Positions 53,795-63,474 of a stretch of DNA of 64,000 bases are shown here, in pieces. Position numbers and translations under genes: made by a program. Each line of letters starts with the position of its first letter. Position 1 is the first letter of the stretch. This stretch comes from Platycnemis pennipes (taxonomy: Eukaryota > Arthropoda > Insecta > Odonata > Platycnemididae), in NCBI GenBank assembly GCA_933228895.1, contig OW121856.1, positions 19,175,805 through 19,239,804 of the forward strand, in the 5' to 3' direction. Under the pieces are notes generated by a model that saw only the letters and a program-made list of their open reading frames with translations, made no database searches and had not been told where the DNA came from.

Positions 53795-56385
53795 AACGTT
53801 ATTAATTTTCACGTAAAAAGTCGATTATTTGGAGTGCGTTTACGGAAATTGCTCATTATACGCCTTCTTACTGCATCGTGAGCTTTTCTCACGTCATTGG
53901 CAGCGATAACGTTCAGGTAAGATCCGTGATCCCACAGTAGAACCGTCAAACGCTTAAAATAATTATCATTGAATATTACTCAATATTTCCGGGGGTATTC
54001 ATCCTGCATGTCACCCTATTCATCAGGCCATTACCTAATTCCCACATATGATTCTACCAATAAATTCACTTTGCCGTGATCCCTTTTTCTCTACCTCTCC
54101 TCACATCCTGCCGTTGAAGGCTTTAACATTGCATCTGCCCACCAGCCTCTTTATTACGCTTTTTTTTATGAAATAGTATGCATCTAGTGAACAATAATAT
54201 TCAAGCACCTTCTAAACTTAACAAGAAAATGGACTGAAATTTTTACTCCTGCATGGCCCTCATGGAAAATGATTCCAAAGAATACTCCAAATTATTAAAT
54301 CTCTTCTCTGCCTACTTTTCTCCTAGTTTTTTTTTATCGTTATTTAGCTTTGATATTCATCTCTCTCGGAAAGCCCCTTTCTCTCTGTTACGTTGAATAC
54401 TGATCCAGAAAAAACTGTTTCTCAGAACAAAGAGTTCTGCAATACCCAAAAAACTCTTCATTTAGACGTAATTTTATGTTTTTCGAAGCCTTCTTAGCTA
54501 AAGCCCTTTCCCCGTTACATGTTTCACCTTGAATTCCCTACGCTAAATCCTCCCCATTCTGAAAAGTCCTTCGTGATACTTCTTCTAGTTTGAATTCTTT
54601 GTAATTGGAGCTTTACTCTGAACTACTATATTTTTGCTATTATCTTACACCGCGTAGATAGTACCTACATGATGGGAAAATTTCGACGAACCATCGCTTT
54701 GAGCCTACTTATATGTACTAATTTCAGCCCCAATGTTCTATTACTTCCTCCATTCGACCCATGCCGACGTATGCAATATTGTGATTATGCTCTGCCATTT
54801 ATAGCCTTTATTTTTTCGTTCGAAAAATTGTATGCTGTCGAAACGTCGGCAAAGATGGAAGCCCTGACCCGGTGGAGATCCTGAGAGCTCTACATTCAAA
54901 TGGTATACCGTTTAACTGTATATCCTTTACCGTTTAGAAGATATTGCAATTTCAAACGCTGTGTGAAAACGTAATGCTCGATTATATGGACGAGGGAGCT
55001 TTTTGTCAGCCTCAAAGAAAATGCGTATTCTACGTGAAAAACGAAATATTGCCTCAAAAAATTTATATAGATGAGAACATTCATGTTTATGCCACTTGGC
55101 GTAAGAATAGTCGATTCGATCGCGCATCACGTATTTCAGCTTCATAAATGGTAGTAGTAGATTTCAGCTCTTAGGTGCATCAAAGAATCAAGTTACTTCC
55201 CTCCCCCTACCTAAGATCATAACAGTAAGCAAGTAACAACACGGCTTGAAGCACAACACACTACACGAATTTGAATCCGCGAACTTTGGATTCCTCAGCT
55301 TCTCTCCAGCCTCTCCTCTCACGTATCAGTCCGATCAGCCCATATACACACTTGCAATTCGGAAGTTAATCCAATGCCGTATGAATAAATAACTGATCAG
55401 AACGCGGTAGCTCGCTATTATTTCATAGTGTGCTCTAAAGGCCTATCACCACAGAAAACTGCCTGAGTTGTAGGATTGACTTTTAAATCCAGCTAAGTCT
55501 AAGGTACGAGGCCTTCATCTCCGTCAATGAGCTCAAATCCGATTTAAAATCTATAAAATCAACACCTGGGTGAAAGACTTGATGGGAAAATTCCGACATA
55601 TTTTTAGGATACGTCAAAATTATCCCATGGTAGTAGTACATGCCGGCTCTTAGGTGCCACGAAATAGCTATATGGTAATTTTATAATAGTGATGTGAATT
55701 TTGAGCATGTTATAATTAAAAAAATAAGATGTCTGTTGCTTTACCACCTTTTGGAGTGACCTTGGATGGCAAGTGGAATCAATAAAAATATCTCATAACG
55801 ACAAGATTAAAAACTCTTCTTTCAGTTGGAAAACATAATCTCAAAGGAAACACGAACACCACCGATGAGCGATAGCAATTTATTCCAAAGGAAACATATC
55901 TCTAAACAACAAAACTTCGTCGCATATGAGCTTCTTTGCATATTTCAGTAAGAAATGTATTCGCGTTTCTTTATCGCCCAAATGCATTCCCTCAGAGGAA
56001 AACATGAGGGCATTATAGAGGCAATACGGAGGAAAAGATGAAGCAAAGAGGAAACAGCTTGAATGAAGATTTCTTCTCTGACGACGAAGAACAATGAGCG
56101 CGGCTCGCAAAAAGATTAGAAAAGTTCGGAGAGTCCCAAAATTGAGAACACTCGGAAAGTGGGTTCAAGAACAGAAGGCAGCATAATTGCTAGGTAGGGC
56201 TGAATAACGAAGAAAGTTGGTGGGATAAATGCCGAGTTGGGATGCTGATGCTGGGCGAGGGAGGGGGGGTTAAACATATTGAATATGGCGATGAAGGGAG
56301 GGATATGTTACAAAAATAGGCATGAGAAGGAAAAAAAAGACCATTTGGAATTTGCGTGATAGTAACCACACCAGAGGGGTTTTGT
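53795..56385. other. about 2.6 kb without a supported gene
   Basis: At 54838 GCTGTCGAAACGTCGGC recurs on plus (the GAAACGTCGG block of the ribozyme-like motif) without a recognisable CTGANGA. GTAGTAGTAG and AGCTCTTAGGTGC are repeated at 55150-55175 and 55629-55655. Small frames only. Confidence 0.4.
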
Positions 56386-56596
56386 TTGAAACCGTCGGGA
56401 TACCAACCTAATAGAGTACACAGGTAACCAAGGTAGGTAACATAGGAGTCATGCGGTATAAACACGAATGGCTCGCCAATTTGATGCGTTACGCTGATTA
56501 TAGCCTCATTCTTTGCTTAAACTAGTGTTTTATCTCATCTTTGGGCTCTATAGTCGAGACAGATGAGAAAAACTCAAATGAAAACAATTATTGATG
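56386..56596 (+). mobile_element. MITE-1 copy 5, left part
   Basis: GTTTTGTTTGAAACCGTCGG, then (with an insertion) GGTAACCAAGG, GAGTCATGCGGTATAAACAC. It ends GAAAACAATTATT where the SINE-2 begins. The right arm is at 57812. Confidence 0.75.
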
Positions 56597-56765
56597 GTCG
56601 CCGGCCTCGGATAATAATGGATAACGCTAGTCCCTCGCCTGCCGATCCCAGGATCGCGGGTTCGAATCCCGCCCGGGGAGGATTTTCACTTTCCGGGGCA
56701 TGGATATTTGTATCGTCCAGTCTGTTAATTGGAAGAGAGGTCTGAGTCCTAAATTATTTAGAAAT
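56597..56765 (+). mobile_element. SINE-2, tRNA-derived, perfect B box
   Basis: Head GGTCGCCGGCCTCGGATAAT with an A-box-like ATAATGGATAACGC. CTCGCCTGCCGATCCCAGGA follows, then the B box GGTTCGAATCC and CCGCCCGGGGAGGATTTTCAC. A tail ending in AT repeats closes it. The head shows tRNA-like spacing between the boxes but is not a functional tRNA. Confidence 0.75.
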
Positions 56766-57760
56766 ATATTAATTATATATATATAATCCGAAATTGATTA
56801 AGAAAATCAACTTTGAAACGATTCCTCGGATAGGAGTTGATGACATTGTCATTCCGTATTCCAATTCTGTTCGTAACTTGTGTATTATCATGAATAACAA
56901 CTTGTCATGGTACGACCAGGTTAATACCATTTCTAATAGAGTTCATGGAATACTACACAAGCTTAAAACTCAGAGAAGAATCGTACTCTTGCACACTAGA
57001 AAAATGTTAAAAACCACGCTAATTTTTCCTCAATTTGATTACTGTACTTTAGTACTCGGTGACCTTTCGCATGAACTGAATAAGAAATTACAAAGGCTGC
57101 AAAATTCCTGCATTTGGTTCATTTTCAACCTTCGCAGGGACGAGTACATTTCCCCTTACAGGGAAAAGCTCCTTTGGATGGATATTCCATCTAGAAGGAA
57201 ATATCTGCTGTGAGCCTTTTTATTTTCTTTATTTAAAAATCAAAAACCGATAAACCTCCTCGACCTTTTTCATCATCCACCTGAAAGTAGGACAATGTTA
57301 ACAAGAAGTAACCCATCCAGCCTTTACTTACCTGCTCACAGAACTACAATGTACCACCATTCCTTCGTTGTTACATCTACCCACATGTGGAACACATTGC
57401 CTAATGAATTAAAAACATGCAGTAATGTGCACACCTTTAAAAACAAATGTTTTAATCTCATGTTTAACTTAAACGCACCTAAATAATCGTACTGAACTTT
57501 GTCTCTACTGTTTCTGTTAAACTGTTTCTACTGTTACTGTTTAATACTGTTTCGGTTGCTGTTAAAATACTGTTTCAACATTTGACTGAAATATTAAAAT
57601 TTAGTGTTTGCTAGTGTTTGGCTGCTATTGCGTAAAATAATTGAATTATGTATGGTATTTTTGCTCTCGAGGTAAATGTATAAATTTTTACTTTATTTTT
57701 TGTATTTGTTCCAGGGGACAGAATGTCCCAGAACATTAATAAAAAAATAATAATAAATTC
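56766..57760 (+). mobile_element. LINE-C, 3' third, one in-frame stop
   Basis: One frame, 56794-57486, reads VIPYSNSVRNLCIIMNNNLS, QVNTISNRVHGILHKLK, TTLIFPQFDYCTLVLGDLSH, ELNKKLQRLQNSCIWFIFNL, RRDEYISPYREKLLWMDIPS, RRKYLL, TGA (57211-57213), then LLDLF, HRTTMYHHSFVVTSTHMWNT, LPNELK and FKNKC. This is the region after the RT catalytic core in jockey/CR1-like LINEs (Y.LVIMD.NLSW, P..DYC, LQRLQN..IRFIF, HRT..Y..SF, WN.LP). The tail region ends GACAGAATGTCCCAGAACAT, then AATAA repeats. 5'-truncated; no relation to LINE-A/B tails. Confidence 0.85.
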
Positions 57761-57811
57761 GTAGATTAAAATAAGACAATAAATAAAAAAATAATGATAT
57801 TTTAACGAGCG

Positions 57812-57915
57812 ATTCAGGTACACTAAATTTGCAAACCAATCGTTTATATACCATGTGACTCCTTAGTTACCTATTCGAGGTAATCACGACGGTTTCAAAC
57901 ACACCCTCCGGGGGG
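57812..57915 (+). mobile_element. MITE-1 copy 5, right part
   Basis: CACTAAATTTGCAAACCAAT, GTGACTCCTTAGTTACCTAT, and TCGAGGTAATCACGACGGTT, TCAAAC. It completes the copy begun at 56386; SINE-2 and LINE-C lie between. Confidence 0.75.
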
Positions 57916-58588
57916 GTATGCTTGAATCATTCGAGGTTAATTTCGCTACGTAACTATGGACTCACCCATATGTTTTTAAATGCGTTCTGGATTATTCCAC
58001 ACTGGAATCAATCTCGAACGATCCAAACACCCATCTGGATAGAGAACCTATAACGTGGTGTGACTTGACTTTAGTTTTATTTAACCTGGGCGGGATAGGA
58101 CGTTACCGTCCTCTCCACCCTCGCCCAGAGCATAATAGATATATGTATGTGTCGTATTACATTATTAGATAATGCACAAAGTAAATATTTAGAGTTACCA
58201 CATTGTAAAATCTAAAAAAGAAAAAGTATAAAACATTTTACCATATATAAATCAAAAATATTACAGACGGGATTCATTGAGTTGCACATGTGAATAAAAA
58301 GATTATTATTAAAAAAGGTACATTTGTGAAAAGCGTATCTACCCTTAAGTACCAAATTGATTCTATTAAAAAATTGATTTTATGTGAGTTCTGATAATGT
58401 CGATACCTCTCCTGAATTTGGAAAGGCATATTATTTCACGGAATTTTGGAGACTTTTCACTCATTCGCATTCGTAAGCCGCTCGTAAGAGCTCACCATTT
58501 TCATTTAAAGGATGGCATAATTTTGAATTTCGTTGTATCTCCCTTGCAGCTTATTTATTCGCTGAAATTGACGGCAATAGGCCAATGA
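57916..58588. other. no recognised feature
   Basis: AT-rich spacer. Frame 58397-58588 has no motif. Confidence 0.4.
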
Positions 58589-58925
58589 ATGGCATCTGGG
58601 GCACTCCTGCGGAACGAGGAGGAAGTGCGGGGAGAAGGAGGAGCCGAAGGAGGATTTCGATTCGCAGGGCGATCGAAGTGGTGGATGGGGCTTTTAATAT
58701 ATGTATATAGATATGTATATGGGAGGGGGGGAGGGGTTGAGACTGAGAGGAGGGGAGGGTGTACAGGGGGTGAGGTGTTTGTGCTCCCCTCCGCGCCGGT
58801 CGGGTGCAGGGGGAGGCGTAATGCGTCAGTTTTGGGTGCGGCTCCGAGATGTCGCGGCGCGGGCGACGGGCCGGGTGCCGCTCCTTGAGCCCCTTTGCGA
58901 TATCCAGACCCTGAAGTGTCACTAT
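58589..58925. other. GC-rich, G-biased block
   Basis: Plus strand G-rich at 58600-58880 with a TATATGTATATAGATATGTATATG low-complexity patch at 58697. Frames of about 100-120 codons on both strands show no domain. Confidence 0.4.
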
Positions 58926-58954
58926 AGCACCAGGCTCACGGATGCACGTGCACC

Positions 58955-59066
58955 ACGGGTTTTTATCTATACCTACATAGTACCCTGAAAACCACCATTA
59001 AGTGTGTGGCAGGGGTTGCATTCACACACATTGCAAATATGCATTGCACATCATATGTAAAACGAA
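58955..59066 (-). mobile_element. LINE-B 3' end, back to back with the next copy
   Basis: TCTATACCTACATAGTACCC, hairpin remnant (AAAACCACCATTAAGTGTGT, GGCAGGGG), to CACATCATATGTAAAACGAA. Then a plus copy starts at once. Confidence 0.65.
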
Positions 59067-59525
59067 TTGTCAGATCGCAGGTTGAAATTTAGACTTAATC
59101 TCTTAAACAAAATCCAAGACCATATTTTCAGTGATGATGTTTAAAATATTTTCTTTTGCGAACTCCAAATTACAATGGTAGACTGGACCATAACCACAAA
59201 ATTAGAGCAATTGATTGCCGAACTGACAGATTCAAAATGTCCTTTTTTCCTAGTATAATTAGGGATATGAATAACGATGAATATATCCATTACGAGTGTA
59301 GCAATGGATAATATTGGTAGCTGCATGTTGGTATAAGGACCCAACTAACAGCATGTCATTGCATGTATGCTTTGCTATTTTTATCTTTTTTTAAATAGTG
59401 TAGCTTAGAACAGTATATATACTAATCCTTTTAAAAGCATGATATATAGTGCATGTTTGGTGAGAATTCACTCTCTACCACATACCTTTATGTTCGCTTG
59501 CAGGGTATTATGTAGATGTAGATGA
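59067..59525 (+). mobile_element. LINE-B copy
   Basis: Codons for SDRRLKFRLNLLNKIQDHIF, SDDV, then frame loss, DHNHKIRAIDCRTDRFKMS, FFP. 3' untranslated part, hairpin (loop TTTAT, arms mutated) and GATGTAGATG tail. Confidence 0.8.
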
Positions 59526-60404
59526 ATTAATAATTTTATTCTAGTCTAAACATCACATAAAAAAAAGAGATTAAAATATCAAATTAGCAATGCAGTTACA
59601 TGCCTGTTTTGTTTGCTAGCGTGAGTAGAATTGCAATTCATGCAACGCTAGGTACATTGGCTAAACGGGAAGAAAGTTTTTTATGAGATGTAGTGAGCAT
59701 GCAAAATACTTTTCAACTGGTGATAGATCTTCAATGTTCGCAAAACATCTACTCGAATGTAATCACTCCAGTAATTTCGATCCTGAAATTCTACATGTGG
59801 AGAACAAGGGTAATAAAAACAGATTTTCTTGAACAATATGAGATAACAAATGCCAGGAAGAAGTCTAATGTCAACATAGTAAAATGTTCTATTTGATGGT
59901 GATTCACCGCTTTTAAATTTGTAACGGTTTTGTACCATGTATTTGACTACTGTCCTTGCATTGACGTCATTGCTGCCCTTGTTTGTGAGTTCGCCTTCCT
60001 TTTTTTCCCCTCCCACTAGACCCACTCCCCAAGAGTCAAAACAGGGATTTCTCACCTACCATAGTTCCCCCACCCCCATCCCACATCCCCCCCCCTCCTT
60101 CCTCAGTTTCCCTCCCCACCCCTAATTTGAGGGTATTTAAGGAACAAAAATTTTTATTTTTACAACTTGATAATGATATATATTGTTGAAAGCATAGTAG
60201 AAACCAATAAAACCTATGTGTGGAACGTACAAAGTGGATTTTCATTTCCAATCGAGTGTTTCCACAAAGTAAAGCCTCAAACTTTGAACTTTGAACAGCG
60301 TGAGTTAGGTTAGCCTAAAATCCTTACATCAACCTATGCTATCTAATGAAACAATTGTATTTATACAATGGGATATTTTGAAAGCTATTCATATTAGCAG
60401 AATC
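59526..60404. other. spacer, C/T-rich patch at 59990-60120
   Basis: No supported gene. The minus frame 59681-60055 and plus frame 59937-60125 stem from the pyrimidine-rich patch. Confidence 0.4.
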
Positions 60405-60525
60405 CCACAGGGGGAAAATCATTCGCCTTGACCGAAACTCAAACCCGGATCCCCTGATTTTTGGCCAGGTGCTTTAACCAATCAAGCTACCGAGGCATCA
60501 GCTTTCCCAGAGGATTTAAGAGGTC
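60405..60525 (-). mobile_element. SINE-3, tRNA-like
   Basis: On minus: GCCTCGGTAGCTTGATTGGT, TAAAGCACC (A-box region), then ATCCGGGTTTGAGTTTCGGT (B-box region, mutated), and CAAGGCGAATGATTTTCCC. A functional tRNA is unlikely because the T arm does not pair properly. Confidence 0.6.
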
Positions 60526-60690
60526 TTAAAAAAAAAGATGTGCTTGAATCGCTAGACATATCATGTCACAAAGCAGACGATGTCGTGCGCATGGCGCCTC
60601 CGTCCAAGAGGTTTGGCCGAATTTTAAACACTACTTGATGCTTACTACAAAACAAATTGACGGACCGCGAACAGGCTGCGAGAGCATTAT
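60526..60690. other. spacer between two SINE-3 copies
   Basis: Holds a short A run at about 60529-60537. No feature. Confidence 0.3.
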
Positions 60691-60805
60691 GGCGTTACCT
60701 TCTAAAATTGCACGATATCAGAAGGTACAAAGTGAAAACCTAACTCTCCTTGACCGGGAATAGAACCCGGATCTCATGATTTCCGGAAATCAGGAAATCA
60801 TTGTC
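60691..60805 (-). mobile_element. SINE-3 second copy
   Basis: On minus: CCTGATTTCCGGAAATCATG, AGATCCGGGTTCTATTCCCG, GTCAAGGAGAGTTAGGTTTT, CAC. The same B-box and body order as at 60405-60525. The head is damaged. Confidence 0.55.
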
Positions 60806-60854
60806 CAAGAGAATGATATTTTTCCATATAGAACTCTACCAGGAATTCATAGAG

Positions 60855-61398
60855 GAGAACTTGAACGTGTGCAGCGAAGATCGGCAAGGTTTGTAAAGAG
60901 ACGGTACGATAACTGTATTAGCGTAACCAGTCTATTAAATGAATTAAATTGGGAATCATTGTCAGATCGCAGGTTGAAATTTAGACTTAATCTCTTAAAA
61001 AAATTCCAAGACCATATTTTCAGTGATGATTTTAAAAATATATTGCGAACCCCAACTTACTATGGTAGACTGGACCATAATCATAACATTAGAGAAATTG
61101 ATTGCCAAACTGACAGATTCAAAATGTCCTTTTTTCCTCAATCCAGTACGAGTGTAGCAATGGATAACATTGGTAGCTGTATGTTGGTATAAGGACTTGA
61201 AGCCAACGCAACTAACAGCATGTTTTTGCATGTTTGCTTAGCTATTTTCATCTTTTTTTAAATAGTGTAGTTTAGAACAGTATATAAATATTAATCCTTT
61301 TAAATACATGATATATAGTGCATGTTTGGTGAGAATTCAGCCCCTGCCACACACCGGTATGGTGGCTTGCAGGGTATTATGTAGATGTAGATGTACCA
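60855..61398 (+). mobile_element. LINE-B copy, longest clean C-terminal frame of B
   Basis: The frame to 61192 reads GELERVQRRSARFVKRRYDN, CISVTSLLNELNWESLSDRR, LKFRLNLLKKFQDHIFSDDF, KNILRTPTYYGRLDHNHNIR, EIDCQTDRFKMSFFP. No stop until after FFPQSS. It is a good reference for the B subfamily C-terminus. 3' untranslated part, hairpin (CACCGGTATGGTGG) and ATGTAGATGTAGATG tail. 5'-truncated just before the VQRR motif. Confidence 0.85.
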
Positions 61399-61454
61399 TT
61401 GCACAATTTCAGCGGTTGACACCGTTTAGGTTCTCACAGCCAGGTCGCAGTCCT

Positions 61455-61860
61455 TAAATTAGCTACTCATATCCCTAATTGTACGAGGAAAGGAGGGCTT
61501 TTAAATCTCTCCATTTGGCAATCAATTTCAATGATTATGGTCCAGTCTACCTCAATATGTTGAAGTTTGCAAAATAGTTTTAACGTCATCAGGGCAAATA
61601 TTATCTTGGCATTTATTTAAGGCATTAAGGCTGAATTACATTCTAGGGTCTGACAACGATTCACATTTTTGTACATCTAATATAGCGGTTATGCTAAAAA
61701 AATTGATCATACCGCCCCTTGACAAATCTTGCCACTGGACACGCTCCAGTTCATGATTTAAGCCTATTTCGTGAGGATATCATTCACTGGCAGCGTATTC
61801 AAAGTGAGATCGAACAGTAGCTAATTTCTCGTACATTATCGTAAACAACGTGATTGGGGA
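61455..61860 (-). mobile_element. LINE-B copy lacking its 3' end
   Basis: On minus: ANLFDLTLGMD-type remnants of YFSLVRPHFEYAAS at about 61800. ELERVQW, then LLDVQ, then DHNH, DCQMERFK. It starts at the ATATCCCTAATTGTACGAGG segment; hairpin and tail are missing. Many indels. Confidence 0.65.
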
Positions 61861-62049
61861 GAGTGATGAAAAATGGGCATTTGGAATGATCCAATGAAAT
61901 AATATGAATAATGGGCTGAACAAATTCCAAAGGAAGGCAACCGGAACGGAGGTGGAAGATCACAAAGAGAGGAGGGATGTGTCAGAGTCACAAATCTTTG
62001 TAGCTACCTACCTTTTAGCTACTTTGTCAAAAAGGTAGCAAATACTATC
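61861..62049. other. spacer
   Basis: A small hairpin TAGCTACCTACCTTTTAGCT, ACTTTGTCAAAAAGGTAGC lies at about 62000-62038. Confidence 0.4.
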
Positions 62050-62286
62050 AATGAATGGCCGCAGATGTAGTTCCGTGTTAGTACAGGGACTGAAAGCTAA
62101 CCCTACTAACATCATGTTACTGCCTGCTTATTTGGCTATTTATACCTTTTTTTAAATGAGATGTTTAGGCTAGAATATAATTACTAATCCTTTTCATGCA
62201 TCATATTTAATGTGTGTTTGTTGTGAATTTACCCTCTGCCTCACAGTTTTATGGTGGCTTTCAGGATGTTATGTAGTTATATATGA
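62050..62286 (+). mobile_element. LINE-B 3' end
   Basis: GCAGATGTAGTTCCGTGTTA, AAAGCTAACCCTACTAACAT, hairpin region ACCCTCTGCCTCACAGTTTT, ATGGTGG (decayed), tail TTATGTAGTTATATATG. Confidence 0.65.
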
Positions 62287-63474
62287 AGTGAAAAAAAGCG
62301 TTACGTGAAAACTCATATTTTAAACTGAATTCACTTTAAAATGTAAATGCTGCAGTTGAAAATGGGTTGCAAGTCTTTACAAATTCGTATTAACGTTTTA
62401 GATCTTTGATTTACTTCAAAATCTGTGCGCTTTCTCAGTTATATCCCTACTTATTTATCTCTTTTCACAGTACTTCATGGTTTACTTTGTTCCATCTTGT
62501 AGGTATTTTGTAAACTTGGACACTGTTGACGCGAAAGAACTTGAATTGTGGTACAAGATTCTCTTACTACTTTGCACGCCTGGGTCACCTCGCAACCCGC
62601 ACATATTCTGAACATCTTTAGAGTGGTATGGAGCTTCCCAGTGGACGAGTCACTGCTGAGACTGATCCACATACAGATCGGAGGTCGACAATCGACCTGT
62701 CTGTTGGCCTCTTTTTTTCATCTTTTTTCCTCATTTCATAACATATCCCTCCATTCATCGCCGTCTTCAACACGTTTAAAACCTCAATCCCCTACCCAGC
62801 ATCCTACCTAGACATTTCTCCCACTAGCTTTCTTCATACTTCAGCACTACCTAGCAACTATGCTGTCTTCTGTTCTCAGTCCCACATTCCTAGAGCTCTC
62901 AGATTCATTGAGAACATTAGTCTTTACCGAGAAGTTCATTTGGAGTCAAATGCGAAGGCACTGCATATACCTCAAGGGGAGGAAGAATGGAATAAGACGC
63001 GAATTCGGATTCATTCAGGGCGGATTGGAGGAAGCGGAGCAAATGATGGAATAAAGTCGACGGAGCCCCACCAAGATAACAAGATGTGGAATCACGGATC
63101 TATCTTTCGCGTTACCGCAATTTTAATCGCTAACGCTTACCCCTAGAGTTACACAAGGTTAACAATAAGCGTCTATAAAATTCACTCCACTGATTGTAAT
63201 AAGCGATTTGAAGTGCTGCGCGAAAAATGAAGAATGGAGATCACGTTCTCTCTGACATAAGTTGAATAAAAAAATAACGATAACGCTAACGCACGCGTTA
63301 TGAAGATTCATAATCGAGGCCCAGCATCTCGCAAACATGAGCGTTAATGTATTGTCGGAACGACCATTCACGCTATCCATTGCACAATCTATGGAAAAAT
63401 CATAGAAAAATCCTCGCTCCGAGTCTTTCGCCAGCATTTACGTAATGTCGTCTCGCGGAACTTCCGTGGTTTGG
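62287..63474. other. no supported gene
   Basis: Only short frames. At 63270-63345 there are TAACGATAACGCTAACGC, AACATGAGCGTTAATG motifs. Nothing recognised. Confidence 0.4.

Noticed and set aside
56597..56700. Functional tRNA gene
   Set aside because: Good B box but no closing acceptor stem and a SINE body follows; a second copy lies at 16740-16885.
60405..60480. Functional tRNA gene on minus
   Set aside because: T arm mispaired and the same unit recurs with a SINE body 280 bp away.
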